From Flavobacterium agricola (GTDB lineage: Bacteria; Bacteroidota; Bacteroidia; Flavobacteriales; Flavobacteriaceae), in contig NZ_CP081495.1 in NCBI RefSeq assembly GCF_025919725.1, positions 868,001 through 932,000 on the forward strand: a stretch of 64,000 nt of DNA. The letters run 5' to 3'. This document shows, in pieces, positions 1 through 9,045 of this stretch. Position 1 is the first letter of the stretch; every line of letters begins with the position of its first letter. The translations under genes were made by a program, and so were the position numbers. The notes beneath the pieces are model-generated. The model had not been told where the DNA came from, did not search any database, and saw only the letters and a program-made list of their open reading frames with translations.

Positions 1-33
1 CAATCTATTAATTAATACTTTAAGCCCTACAAA

Positions 34-927
34 ATGAAAAACTTAATATATGGTGCAATTGCTTTGCTAAGCCCATTATTTACCGCATTCGCACAAATGC
101 CTTTAAAAAAGCAAATTACCGTAAATAATACCAACTGGACGTATTACGAAGCTGGCCCAAAAAATAAAAATACTATTGTATTGTTGTACGGTTGGCCGCA
201 AACATCTTATGTTTGGCGCCATAACATACAAGCGTTAAGTAAAAACAATCATGTTATTGCTTTAGATTTGCCTGGTATGAATCCGAATTCAACAGTAGAA
301 CAATATGACACAAAATATATTGCTACTTTATTAAATCAGTTTTTAAAAAATCTGCAAATAACAAAACCACATGTTGTTGGTCATGATATTGGTGGTTGGG
401 TTGCGGCTGCTTATGCCATTCATTATGAAGATGAATTAGCAACTTTAACGGTAATTGATGCTGGAATTCCGGGTTTAATGAAACCTGAAGTTTTTGCTCC
501 TGAAAACGCAGTTAAAATTTGGCAATTCTATTTTAATGCCGTAAATGATATTCCTGAATTTTTATTAGATGGAAAAGAAACCGAGTATTTAACCTGGTAT
601 TTTACCAATAAAGCTTATAACAAAAAAGCAATTAGTACGGATGATATTTTAGTTTATGCTGCTGCTTATAAAAATAATATGAAACCCGGTTTTGATTATT
701 ACAGAGCCTTTCAGCAAAGCAGTAAACAAAATGTACAGCTAAAAAATAAATTAAAACTTCCGGTTTTGGCTGTTGGAGGTAAATATGCCATGGCAAACCA
801 AGTTGGCCTTGCTATGCAAGAAATTGCCAACAATGTAAACACAGTGGTTATTGAGGATTCTGGGCATTATGTACCCGAAGAACAGCCCGAAAAATTAAAC
901 CAAATTTTATTACAACATATTCAATAA
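34..927 (+). CDS. secreted alpha/beta hydrolase, epoxide-hydrolase-like
   Basis: 297-aa alpha/beta-hydrolase with an N-terminal signal peptide (about residues 1-20, ending AFA before Q21), so it is probably periplasmic or exported. The nucleophile elbow reads GHDIGGW with Asp118 in the nucleophile position. Asp there, rather than Ser, is the mark of the epoxide hydrolase/haloalkane dehalogenase branch. The catalytic His is in DSGHYVPEE (His278). An oxyanion-type YGWPQ motif sits near residue 53, where HGxP is usual. The substrate cannot be deduced. It stands alone and ends in a hairpin shared with the convergent next gene. Fold assignment is firm; the epoxide-hydrolase label is family inference. 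Confidence 0.85.
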   Translation: MKNLIYGAIALLSPLFTAFAQMPLKKQITVNNTNWTYYEAGPKNKNTIVLLYGWPQTSYVWRHNIQALSKNNHVIALDLPGMNPNSTVEQYDTKYIATLLNQFLKNLQITKPHVVGHDIGGWVAAAYAIHYEDELATLTVIDAGIPGLMKPEVFAPENAVKIWQFYFNAVNDIPEFLLDGKETEYLTWYFTNKAYNKKAISTDDILVYAAAYKNNMKPGFDYYRAFQQSSKQNVQLKNKLKLPVLAVGGKYAMANQVGLAMQEIANNVNTVVIEDSGHYVPEEQPEKLNQILLQHIQ

Positions 928-957
928 AAAAGAGAGCAATTTTGCTCTCTTTTTTAT
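925..957. terminator. bidirectional hairpin terminator
   Basis: Perfect 8-bp stem AGAGAGCA/TGCTCTCT (931-938 with 943-950), loop ATTT, flanked by A and T runs. It serves both the hydrolase (+) and the convergent hypothetical gene (-). Confidence 0.85.
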
Positions 958-958
958 A

Positions 959-1255
959 TTATAATACGCTTAATAAGCTATTTTCTTTACCACGATAATC
1001 AATATTACCTTTGGAATCCATTAAGGTAATGTCGCTCCCTAACCATTTGGCAATATGCGTGTTACCATTACCTATTTTGCGAATAATTTTGCCGGTAATT
1101 GCACGCAATTCAACTTCGCCCGAATCTTTAGTTACCAAAACTAAATCTTCTGTATTATTTAATTCTGCATAAACCATATCGCTACCTAATTTGTATTGCA
1201 ATACAGCATCTTTAAACATACATAATTGTCCTTTAATCACTTTAACTTCTACCAT
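959..1255 (-). CDS. hypothetical protein, 98 aa
   Basis: Not recognised. It is a 98-aa predicted soluble protein with no signal peptide and no membrane segment. Alternating short beta-type stretches (for example GEVELRAITGKII and SDITLMDSKGNIDYRGK) suggest a small all-beta fold. It is monocistronic, convergent with the hydrolase, and followed in transcription direction by the shared hairpin. About 130 bp separate its start from the next gene, enough for its own promoter. No function is proposed. Confidence 0.65.
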   Translation of the reverse strand: MVEVKVIKGQLCMFKDAVLQYKLGSDMVYAELNNTEDLVLVTKDSGEVELRAITGKIIRKIGNGNTHIAKWLGSDITLMDSKGNIDYRGKENSLLSVL

Positions 1256-1351
1256 AACAACTGTTTTTTTGTAGTTATATAGTACTAACGCAAATATTGA
1301 AAAAATAGTAGCCTAAATAGTTAAAATGTTAAAAAAAACAGATATAAAGCA

Positions 1352-1380
1352 AAAAGGATAAAGCGAAGCTTTATCCTTTT
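1352..1380 (-). terminator. hairpin terminator of the coiled-coil protein gene
   Basis: Perfect 13-bp stem (1352-1364 with 1368-1380), 3-nt loop, four nucleotides after the stop of the minus-strand gene. Read on the minus strand the stem ends in a short U tract. Confidence 0.8.
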
Positions 1381-1383
1381 GTT

Positions 1384-2283
1384 TTATTTTAATTCAAACG
1401 ATGAATTTCCTACCAATTCATCTTGTTCAAAAATGTTTACAAAAAAGAAACCTTTTTCTAAATCTGTAACCGGAAGTTCGTGTTTAATTACAACAGATTG
1501 TCCTTGAAAGTTAACTTCTTTCGGAAAGCTGTATGTTAAATATTTTTCTCCAAATAAAATCGGATCGTTTGCACCAATTACATTGTTATTGCTATCAATA
1601 ATTTGTACATAATACAACTTCTCACCTTTTTTAGCCAATTTATTTGCAGCAACAGAAAACTCAATTTCTAAAACATCTGCTTTTTTTGCTTTAGATGTGT
1701 TTTTTAAATTAGTTCCGCCAAATAAACCACCTTGTTTGTATGCATGTGCACTCACGTTTGTAATAACTAATTTAGAAGCTTCTTCAACTTTAGAATTTAA
1801 AATTTCAGTTTGTTCAGCCAATTGGTTTACAATTACTTTAGATGAGTTTAACTCAACCATGGTGCTATCACGCTCGTTTGTCAAAATTTGGTTTGCTTCA
1901 CGTAATTGTTTGTTTTCTGCTAAAAGCTTATCTGTTTGTTTCTTTAAAGCTAAATACGAATTTCTGTATTTTTTTAAGCTATCAACATCGCTTTTAGATT
2001 GTTGCAATTCTTTTTGTAATGCAACTAATTTATCACGTTCTGCAGTTAATTCAGACGATAAAGATGTGTTTTGAGCAATTGCTTCGTCTAATTTGTTAAT
2101 AGATTCTGTAAGCTCAATGTTTAAAAGATCTTTTTCTGATTGTATTTGAGTAACCGTATCGGTATGATCGGTGCTCATTTTATACATATAACCAAAACTA
2201 CCTATTAATAATAATGCCAGAATGGCTATAATAACCTTATAACCTTTTTTGTTTGAATCGTTTTCTTGCATTTGTTTTTCCAT
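1384..2283 (-). CDS. single-pass membrane protein with long coiled coil
   Basis: 299 aa. A short basic cytoplasmic tail is followed by one hydrophobic segment (about residues 16-34). Then comes a long heptad-rich, Lys/Glu/Leu-rich stretch (about residues 40-170) predicted as coiled coil, and a compact C-terminal domain (about 180-299) that looks beta-rich. Topology would place the coiled coil and C-domain in the periplasm. The family is not recognised; coiled-coil proteins like this often pick up misleading SMC or chromosome-partitioning names from low-complexity similarity. It has its own terminator, and its start is 87 bp from the divergent formimidoylglutamase gene. Confidence 0.75.
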   Translation of the reverse strand: MEKQMQENDSNKKGYKVIIAILALLLIGSFGYMYKMSTDHTDTVTQIQSEKDLLNIELTESINKLDEAIAQNTSLSSELTAERDKLVALQKELQQSKSDVDSLKKYRNSYLALKKQTDKLLAENKQLREANQILTNERDSTMVELNSSKVIVNQLAEQTEILNSKVEEASKLVITNVSAHAYKQGGLFGGTNLKNTSKAKKADVLEIEFSVAANKLAKKGEKLYYVQIIDSNNNVIGANDPILFGEKYLTYSFPKEVNFQGQSVVIKHELPVTDLEKGFFFVNIFEQDELVGNSSFELK

Positions 2284-2370
2284 AATATTTTTTTGTTATA
2301 ATGAATTTGATAGTATAAAATTAATATTTAAAAATTAAAAAGCTTATTTTTGATTATAAAATATTCTTAA

Positions 2371-3414
2371 ATGTCATATTTCAGCACTTTTACCCCAGCT
2401 AAATTAAACAAACAGACAAAATTTAGAAACAGCGAAATAAAATTGGGCGAACGTACTGCGTTACCCAAAGATAACGAAAATATAGAACAATTTATAGCAA
2501 CAACAGATGCTGTATTTATTGTTTTTGGAATTGAAGAAGATTTAGGTGTTATAGCAAACAACGGTATTCCCGGCACAAACAAAGCCTGGGAAATTTTTAC
2601 GCAAACCTTTCTTAATATTCAAAACAACAATTATTTAAAAGGAAAAAACATTGCGCTATTAGGCAGCTTTGATTTTTCTGAGTTGGTTGCAAATTACAAC
2701 AATACCAATTTAAAAGATGCCGATTCACTACATAATTTATACGAAATGATTGCTTTAATCGATAAAGAAGTTTCGTATTTGGTATCTAAAATTATTGAAG
2801 CTAAAAAAATACCAATCATTATTGGTGGTGGGCATAATAATGCATACGGCAATATTAAAGGTTTATCATTAGCATTAGGTAAAAGCGTAAATGCGGTAAA
2901 TTTTGATGCACATACCGATTTTAGAAATTTAGAAGGCCGCCACAGCGGAAACGGATTTTCTTACGCGTACGATCATTGTTTTTTAAAAAAATATTTCATT
3001 TTTGGCGCCCACGAAAATTATTTATCTAAATCTATTTTAAAAAATATCGAAGCTACGCAAGGCAACGTAATGTTTAATACGTACGAAGAAATAATGGTTC
3101 GCGAGGAAAAATCGTTTAAAAAAGAACTTTTAACTGCTCTAAATCATGTAAATAATACCAGCTTTGGTGTTGAAGTTGATATGGATGCTATTGTTGGCAT
3201 ACCGGCATCTGCACAAACACCAAGCGGATTTAGTATGGAAAAAGCCCGTCAATTTGTACATTTTTTTGGTTCGCAAAAAAATGCGGCTTATTTACATATT
3301 TGCGAAGCTGCTCCTGCCCTTGCGCAACCTAATCAGGTAGGACAAGTTGGTAAAGCCATAACCTATTTGGTTACCGATTTTATAAAAGCCAAAATAGAAT
3401 TATTAGATAACTAG
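2371..3414 (+). CDS. hutG: formimidoylglutamase (arginase/ureohydrolase family)
   Basis: 347 aa, ureohydrolase superfamily. The binuclear manganese-site motifs are all present: GGGHN (His155), DAHTD (Asp179, His181, Asp183) and VDMDAI (Asp270, Asp272). The family hydrolyses guanidino or formimino groups. In Flavobacteria members of this length are usually called formimidoylglutamase, the last step of histidine degradation (N-formimino-glutamate to glutamate plus formamide). No other hut gene is in the window, so the substrate rests on family resemblance; arginase or agmatinase activity is the alternative. The helicase gene follows 21 bp downstream. Confidence 0.8.
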   Translation: MSYFSTFTPAKLNKQTKFRNSEIKLGERTALPKDNENIEQFIATTDAVFIVFGIEEDLGVIANNGIPGTNKAWEIFTQTFLNIQNNNYLKGKNIALLGSFDFSELVANYNNTNLKDADSLHNLYEMIALIDKEVSYLVSKIIEAKKIPIIIGGGHNNAYGNIKGLSLALGKSVNAVNFDAHTDFRNLEGRHSGNGFSYAYDHCFLKKYFIFGAHENYLSKSILKNIEATQGNVMFNTYEEIMVREEKSFKKELLTALNHVNNTSFGVEVDMDAIVGIPASAQTPSGFSMEKARQFVHFFGSQKNAAYLHICEAAPALAQPNQVGQVGKAITYLVTDFIKAKIELLDN

Positions 3415-3422
3415 ATTTATCG

Positions 3423-3430
3423 TATTTTTG
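3423..3430 (+). promoter_or_regulatory. possible -7 box upstream of the RNA helicase
   Basis: TATTTTTG fits the Bacteroidota -7 consensus TAnnTTTG. I find no TTG at the expected 17-23 nt upstream, and the start codon is only 6 nt away, so this is tentative. Confidence 0.25.
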
Positions 3431-3435
3431 TAGCT

Positions 3436-4707
3436 ATGAAATTTATAGATTTAAAACTTTCTAATAATGTTTTAGAAGCCATTAACGAGGCAGGTTATCA
3501 AGAAGCAACCCCAATTCAGGAACAAGTTATTCCCGAAATTATTTTGGGTAATGATATTGTGGGCTGTGCACAAACCGGAACCGGTAAAACGGCTGCCTTT
3601 ACTATTCCTATTGTAAACAATTTACACCGAATTGTAGGTTCGGGTAAAAAAGTAAAATATATACGTACCGTAATTTTAGCGCCTACGCGCGAATTAGCAC
3701 AACAATTAGGTGAAAACTTTGATTTGTTTACAACCTACACCAGCATAAAATCTTTAGTTATTTATGGGGGCGTTAACCAAGTTCCGCAAGTAAATAAATT
3801 AAAAGAAGGAGTTGATGTTTTAATTGCTACGCCCGGTCGTTTTTTAGATTTGTACAAACAAGGTTTTATCAACTTAAATCACATGCATCATTTAGTTATT
3901 GATGAAGCTGATTTAATGTTAGATATGGGTTTTATTAATGATGTAAAAAAAATCATTAAACTTTCGCCAGAAAATCGTCAAACGTTATTATTCTCAGCAA
4001 CTATGCCGATGGAAGTTCGTGCTTTAGCTGATGAATTTTTAACTCGACCAAAATACGTTTCGGTAGATCCGATTTCTTCAGCATCAGCCAATGTATCGCA
4101 TCAAGCGTATTTGGTTGAAAAAGAAGATAAACGCAATTTATTAAAGCATTTAATAGAAACTAAAGAACTTAAAAATGTTTTAGTATTTGTTAGAACCAAA
4201 CACGGTGCGGATGCAACTAAAGATTCGTTAGTAAAACAAGGCATTAAGGCAGATAGCATTCACGGCGATAAATCGCAAGCAGCACGTAACGAAGTTTTAG
4301 AAGCATTTAAAAACAAAGAAATTGATGTTTTATTAGCTACCGATGTAGCCGCTCGCGGAATTGATATTGATGATTTGCCGTTGGTAATTAACTTTGATTT
4401 ACCCAATATTGCAGAAACTTTTGTGCATCGTATTGGTAGAACCGGACGCGCAGGTGCTTCTGGTTTAGCTATTTCGTTTTGTTCTAAAGATGAAAAAACA
4501 TATTTAACAACGATTGAACGCCATTTACGCGAAAAAATTAAGGTTGTTAAAGATAATCCGTTTCCTTGGCGAGATGAAAGTACATCAACCGGGAAAAAAG
4601 ATTTTAGAAAAAAATTCAACCCAAATCCTGGCAACAAACCAGGCGGATCTGGATCAAATAGCAGAAAATCTGAAAATTCGAAAAAAAATAAAAAACGTTG
4701 GTATTAA
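3436..4707 (+). CDS. rhlE: DEAD-box ATP-dependent RNA helicase, RhlE type
   Basis: 423 aa with the complete DEAD-box set: motif I AQTGTGKT (residues 45-52), PTRELAQQ (Ia), DEAD (156-159), SAT (187-189) and HRIGRTGR (331-338). The N-terminal Q-motif region is also present (ATPIQEQVIP). The last roughly 50 residues are a Lys/Asn/Gly/Ser-rich basic tail ending RWY, typical of RhlE-like proteins that unwind structured RNA in ribosome assembly or RNA decay. A TATTTTTG box (3423-3430) just before the start matches the -7 consensus but lacks a good -33. The final codons and stop lie inside a long palindrome. Confidence 0.92.
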   Translation: MKFIDLKLSNNVLEAINEAGYQEATPIQEQVIPEIILGNDIVGCAQTGTGKTAAFTIPIVNNLHRIVGSGKKVKYIRTVILAPTRELAQQLGENFDLFTTYTSIKSLVIYGGVNQVPQVNKLKEGVDVLIATPGRFLDLYKQGFINLNHMHHLVIDEADLMLDMGFINDVKKIIKLSPENRQTLLFSATMPMEVRALADEFLTRPKYVSVDPISSASANVSHQAYLVEKEDKRNLLKHLIETKELKNVLVFVRTKHGADATKDSLVKQGIKADSIHGDKSQAARNEVLEAFKNKEIDVLLATDVAARGIDIDDLPLVINFDLPNIAETFVHRIGRTGRAGASGLAISFCSKDEKTYLTTIERHLREKIKVVKDNPFPWRDESTSTGKKDFRKKFNPNPGNKPGGSGSNSRKSENSKKNKKRWY

Positions 4708-4754
4708 CAAAAAAGCTACTGAAATTCAGTAGCTTTTTTGTTAATACCAACGTT
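4694..4754. terminator. 61-bp perfect palindrome acting as terminator
   Basis: Two perfect complementary 30-bp arms (4694-4723 and 4725-4754) around a single A at 4724. The inner part, AAAAAAGCTACTGAA/TTCAGTAGCTTTTTT, is a standard intrinsic terminator. The outer 15 bp of the left arm include the last two or three codons and the stop of the helicase gene. Much longer than the other terminators in this window. Confidence 0.85.
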
Positions 4755-4827
4755 AAATAAAATCTTTTTACAACTAATCTTAGTTCATAATTTAAATATT
4801 CTTATCTTTAAAATAAATTATTCTAAG

Positions 4828-5025
4828 ATGAAAAATTCAAAATATATATTTATGGCAGCTATTTTTTTGGCTGTGTTCTTTTTAAATTTAGTTTCAGATC
4901 AAATTCCTTTTTTAAAGCAATTGCCTAAATTAAAAACAGAACTTATCATTCCGTTTTATGTTACTGTTTTTGCAGCTTCTTTTTTATTTTATAAACGTGC
5001 CAAAAACAAGCAACCTAAAGCGTAA
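4828..5025 (+). CDS. small two-helix membrane protein, 65 aa
   Basis: The open frame extends upstream, but the ATG at 4828 is the sensible start. From there the protein begins MKNSKYIF and consists of two hydrophobic segments (about residues 6-21 and 36-54) joined by a short polar loop with a Lys-rich end. The upstream extension would be inside the terminator region. The family is unrecognised. Its 3' end overlaps the convergent glpD stop by 11 bp, with no hairpin between them. Confidence 0.6.
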   Translation: MKNSKYIFMAAIFLAVFFLNLVSDQIPFLKQLPKLKTELIIPFYVTVFAASFLFYKRAKNKQPKA

Positions 5026-6565
5026 GTTCATATTTTTTAGCCAAAAGTGCAAAAGCAGTAACCTCGTTTGCAATCCAAGTTGCATCTTGGTTTAATTCTT
5101 GTGCCATAATTTGGGCAACTTTTGGGGCGGCTTCTACGGCAGCTTTAGCATCTAAAAATAATAATCGAATACGGCGTGCTAAAAAATCTTCTACCTTAAA
5201 CGCCATTTCATTTTGCACCGCAAAAATTACGCACGCGCTAGTAAAAGCATAATTAGGATGAATTTTTTCTTGATTCATAACATTTTCTTGCTCAATTGCT
5301 TTTATTTTTTCTAAATCCGATCCGTAAAAATAGAACGGATTATTTTGATCAATTTCTTTTTTATACCCGTGAATATGTAAATTTTGTGTTTTACATTTTT
5401 TTGCTGGTAATAAACCTGCTTTACTTGTTTTATCTAAAACATCTTCGGCCATTTTTCGGTAGGTTGTCCACTTACCTCCTATTATGGTTACCAAATTGCT
5501 TTTTGCAATCATTATTTTATGGCTTCGAGAAATTTCTTTTGTTTTATCATTAGTTGATGCTGCCAAAGGACGTAATCCGGAAAAAACAGATAAAACATCT
5601 GCGCGGCTTGGTGGTATTTCTAAATAATGTTGGCAGTTAAGTAATATAAAATCAATTTCATTTTCTAATGCTAAAGGTTCTATTTCGTATGATTCTATTT
5701 TGGTATCTGTTGTACCTACCAAAACTTTATCGTGCCACGGAATAACAAATAAAACGCGACCGTCAGTGGTTTTCGGAATCATTAATGCAGTTTCGTTCGG
5801 GTAGAATTCTTTATTAAAAACCAAATGGATTCCTTGGCTTGGTTGAATGGTTTTAACTGCTTTTGGTACATCCATTTTAATAATTTCGTCTGCCCAAACA
5901 CCTGTTGCGTTTAGTACAACTTTAGCTTGTAATTTATATTCTTTACCGTTTAAAATATCGGTAGCGGTTAAGCCAGAAATTTTATTATCTTTTTTTAAAA
6001 GTTGCGTTACTTGCATGTAATTAAGCAATGTTGCACCTTGGTTGGTAGCTGTTTGTGCTAAATTAATAGCCAAACGTGCATCATCAAATTGACCGTCGTG
6101 ATATTGAGTAAATCCTTTTAAATCTTTTGTTTTTACATTCTTAGCTTGTAATAATCCAGTTTTGGTTTTTACGTATTTGGATTTGCCTAAACTTAAAGAT
6201 CCTGCTAAAATATCGTAAAACTTTAAACCTACGGTATAAAGCAAATTGTTGTAGTACGAATAATTTGGAATTAAAAAGGTTAAATTTTTAAATAAATGTG
6301 GTGCGTTTTGGTACAGCAAACCGCGTTCAATACTAGCTTCTCGAACCAATGCAATATTACCTTGTTCTAAATACCGAACGCCACCATGAACCAACTTTGT
6401 TGCTTTGCTTGATGTACCTTTACAAAAATCTGCCTGTTCTAACAATAGCGTTTTATAACCTCGGTTGGCTGCATCTACAGCGGTACCTAATCCGGTAGCG
6501 CCACCGCCAATGATTATAAGATCCCAAGTTGCATCAAGTTGTTGTAAAGCTTCGCTCCGATTCAT
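5015..6565 (-). CDS. glpD: FAD-dependent glycerol-3-phosphate dehydrogenase
   Basis: 516 aa. An N-terminal FAD-binding Rossmann motif IIGGGATGLG (about residues 18-27) is followed by the family stretch KATKLVHGGVRYLEQGN (about 54-70) and a C-terminal helical domain. The enzyme oxidises sn-glycerol-3-phosphate to dihydroxyacetone phosphate and passes electrons to the menaquinone pool at the inner face of the membrane. No glpF or glpK lies nearby. The start is about 30 bp downstream of the carbonic anhydrase terminator, so its promoter must be within or just before that short gap. Confidence 0.92.
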   Translation of the reverse strand: MNRSEALQQLDATWDLIIIGGGATGLGTAVDAANRGYKTLLLEQADFCKGTSSKATKLVHGGVRYLEQGNIALVREASIERGLLYQNAPHLFKNLTFLIPNYSYYNNLLYTVGLKFYDILAGSLSLGKSKYVKTKTGLLQAKNVKTKDLKGFTQYHDGQFDDARLAINLAQTATNQGATLLNYMQVTQLLKKDNKISGLTATDILNGKEYKLQAKVVLNATGVWADEIIKMDVPKAVKTIQPSQGIHLVFNKEFYPNETALMIPKTTDGRVLFVIPWHDKVLVGTTDTKIESYEIEPLALENEIDFILLNCQHYLEIPPSRADVLSVFSGLRPLAASTNDKTKEISRSHKIMIAKSNLVTIIGGKWTTYRKMAEDVLDKTSKAGLLPAKKCKTQNLHIHGYKKEIDQNNPFYFYGSDLEKIKAIEQENVMNQEKIHPNYAFTSACVIFAVQNEMAFKVEDFLARRIRLLFLDAKAAVEAAPKVAQIMAQELNQDATWIANEVTAFALLAKKYELTL

Positions 6566-6590
6566 GTATTATGTTGTTTGTACTAATATA

Positions 6591-6628
6591 ACAAAAAAGG
6601 AGGCAAAATAGTATATATTGCCCCCTTA
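6591..6628 (-). terminator. terminator of the carbonic anhydrase operon
   Basis: Stem 6597-6606 with 6618-6627 (one G-U pair when read on the minus strand), about 11-nt loop, followed on the minus strand by a run of six U. It separates canA from glpD. Confidence 0.75.
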
Positions 6629-6667
6629 TTCAAAATAAATAACAAAAAATAGAATTTATCGAATCAA

Positions 6668-7309
6668 TTAAAACTTAAGTTGATATATTTTTTCTAAATG
6701 ATCGTTTGATGCCAGGTTTACATTTAAATCGGTTACATATCCCGAATTAATTCCATAAACCCAACCGTGAATGCTTACTTCTTGATTATTTGCCCAAGCA
6801 TTTTGTACAATTGATGTTTTGGCTAAATCATAAACCTGTTCTTTTACGTTAATTTCTACAAATCGGTTAAAACGCTCTTCTTCATTTTCAATAGCATGTA
6901 ATTCTTCACGATGCAAACGATATACGTTTTTAATATGGCGCAACCAATTGTCAATCAATCCTAATGATGAATTGCCCATGGCAGCTTTAATACCACCACA
7001 ACCGTAATGCCCACAAACAATTATATGTTTAACTTTTAAATGATTTACTGCATAATCTAATACCGATAACATATTCATATCACTGTTAATTACCATATTA
7101 GCAATGTTTCGGTGTACAAAAACTTCGCCCGCTTTGGCGCCAATAATTTCGTTAGCCGGTACGCGGCTGTCAGAACAACCAATCCAAAGCAATGGTGGTT
7201 GTTGGCCTTTGGCTAATCCTTCAAAAAAATGCGGATCGTTAGCTAACATTTTTTCTACCCAGTTTTTGTTGTTGTTTAATATTTTTTTATAAAATTCGCT
7301 ATGTGCCAT
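6668..7309 (-). CDS. can: beta-class carbonic anhydrase
   Basis: 213 aa. Zinc ligands and the catalytic dyad are visible: C45-S-D47-S-R49 and H101-Y-G-C104 in CGHYGCGG. It interconverts CO2 and bicarbonate in the cytoplasm. It lies 4 bp downstream of a SulP-family transporter on the same strand, so the two are almost certainly co-transcribed. This pairing is repeatedly seen in bacteria and suggests that imported or hydrated inorganic carbon is handed between transporter and enzyme. Length and motifs are normal for the class. Confidence 0.95.
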   Translation of the reverse strand: MAHSEFYKKILNNNKNWVEKMLANDPHFFEGLAKGQQPPLLWIGCSDSRVPANEIIGAKAGEVFVHRNIANMVINSDMNMLSVLDYAVNHLKVKHIIVCGHYGCGGIKAAMGNSSLGLIDNWLRHIKNVYRLHREELHAIENEEERFNRFVEINVKEQVYDLAKTSIVQNAWANNQEVSIHGWVYGINSGYVTDLNVNLASNDHLEKIYQLKF

Positions 7310-7313
7310 GTTA

Positions 7314-8963
7314 TTAATTGTTTGGAATTGAACTTAATTGTTTTATAACTTCTTGATGTGATGATTTTGCTTTTTTACGGTAATTAATTACCTGTTCGTG
7401 CTCGATATGAATTAAATACGAGGAATGATCTGAATTTTCTAATTGATATTCGGCTTTAAAACCAACTAATTTTACATCAATCTTTTTTTCAACCGCTTTT
7501 ATATTTTTAAATTCAGCTATCAGATCTAAAACATCGTGCGCAATGTACACGGTGTCTGAAGCATTAATAACAACCTTAGCTTTTTTAGGAATATTATTTA
7601 AGGTGTTTTTAATTGCTGCTTTATTTAAAAAAGAAACTTCTTGAGCTAAATCAATATAAATTACATCACCTTTATGGTAATCTTCTTTTTTAAAGTAATA
7701 CGCTCGTTTTGAGTTGCCGCGCAGGATGAAGAATATTGCAATCACCATTCCTAAAGCAACAGCTTTTAATAAATCTAAAAATACCACAGCTGCTAAGGTT
7801 GCAATAAAAGGAGCAAATTGGTACTTTCCTTTTTGCCAAAAATGTACAATAATAGCAGGTTTAGCCAATTTATATCCTACCATAATTAATACGGCAGCTA
7901 AGGTTGCTAATGGAATTTTATTTAATAAAAAAGGAATAGATAAAGCACAGATTAAAAGTAAAAATCCGTGAATAACAGCTGACATTTTGGTTTTAGCCCC
8001 CGCATTAATGTTTGCTGAAGAACGTACTACAACCGACGTCATAGGTAATCCGCCTAATAACGAGCTAACCATATTTCCAATTCCTTGTGCTTTAAGTTCA
8101 ACATTGGTGTTAGTTACTCGTTTTTGAGGATCTAACCGATCTGAAGCTTCAATACAAAGTAAAGATTCTATAGAAGCTACAATAGCAATTGTAAACGCAA
8201 CTACCCAAACTGCAGGATTAGTTATTGCAGAAAAATCGGGTATTATAAATAGGTTACCAAAATCATTAAACGATGAAATTATAGGTAAGCTAACCAATTG
8301 TTGGTTGTTAGTAATAGCTAATGAAGAATTTAAGCTGATAAACAGCTGGTTTATTAAAATGCCTACTACAACCGCTACTAAAGCTCCAGGAACAAGTTTA
8401 AGTTTTTTTAAAAAAGAAAACTTATCCCATGCAATTAAAATAGCTAATGAAACTAAGGTGATACATAATGCTCCGTAATGAATTGAGGCTAATAAATCGG
8501 CAATTCCTGATAATAAATTAGTAAGTCCAATTTTTTCTGTATACCCAAAAGCTAATGGTAATTGTTGTAATAAAATCATTAAACCAATTCCGGCTAACAT
8601 ACCCTCAATTACATTGTTCGGAAAGTAATTAGAAATAGAGCCGGCTTTTAAAAAGCCTAAAACCATCTGAATAATACCAGCTAATAAAACAGCCAATAAA
8701 AATACCTGAAAAGCATTATTAAATTGTGCAATTGCTGTTAATACAATTGCAGTTAATCCGGCTGCTGGACCCGTAACAGATACGTTTGAGTTACTTAAAA
8801 AGCCAACTACAATTCCGCCAACTACGCCCGAAATAATTCCAGAAAATAATGGCGCACCAGAAGCCATTGCAATACCTAAACATAAAGGCAAAGCAACCAA
8901 GAACACAACTAAACCTGATGCAAAATCAGACTTTAGGTGTCCAAAAATTTTATTTTTTGACAT
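7314..8963 (-). CDS. SulP-family anion transporter with STAS domain (probable bicarbonate transporter)
   Basis: 549 aa. Residues about 10-420 hold the 10-14 hydrophobic segments of the SulP/SLC26 core, including the early VFLVALPLCLGIAMASGAP stretch. The C-terminal part (about 435-525) has the STAS fold pattern, with VVINASDTVYIAHDVLDLI. SulP proteins carry sulfate, bicarbonate, dicarboxylates or chloride. The immediate carbonic anhydrase neighbour favours bicarbonate, as in BicA-like systems; sulfate is the alternative since no cys genes are here to decide it. First gene of the two-gene operon. Confidence 0.88.
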   Translation of the reverse strand: MSKNKIFGHLKSDFASGLVVFLVALPLCLGIAMASGAPLFSGIISGVVGGIVVGFLSNSNVSVTGPAAGLTAIVLTAIAQFNNAFQVFLLAVLLAGIIQMVLGFLKAGSISNYFPNNVIEGMLAGIGLMILLQQLPLAFGYTEKIGLTNLLSGIADLLASIHYGALCITLVSLAILIAWDKFSFLKKLKLVPGALVAVVVGILINQLFISLNSSLAITNNQQLVSLPIISSFNDFGNLFIIPDFSAITNPAVWVVAFTIAIVASIESLLCIEASDRLDPQKRVTNTNVELKAQGIGNMVSSLLGGLPMTSVVVRSSANINAGAKTKMSAVIHGFLLLICALSIPFLLNKIPLATLAAVLIMVGYKLAKPAIIVHFWQKGKYQFAPFIATLAAVVFLDLLKAVALGMVIAIFFILRGNSKRAYYFKKEDYHKGDVIYIDLAQEVSFLNKAAIKNTLNNIPKKAKVVINASDTVYIAHDVLDLIAEFKNIKAVEKKIDVKLVGFKAEYQLENSDHSSYLIHIEHEQVINYRKKAKSSHQEVIKQLSSIPNN

Positions 8964-9045
8964 ATATTAGTTATAAAAGTTAATCTGGCCTAAAAAATAG
9001 GCGTGCTTAATTACGATGCTTTGTGCAACGTATGTAGATTAAAAT

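Noticed and set aside
4260..4637. Minus-strand open frame inside the helicase gene
   Set aside because: It is antisense to strongly conserved helicase motifs and has no recognisable protein features.
6668..8963. SulP-carbonic anhydrase pair as a novel system
   Set aside because: Adjacent SulP transporter and beta-carbonic anhydrase genes are already known in many bacteria.
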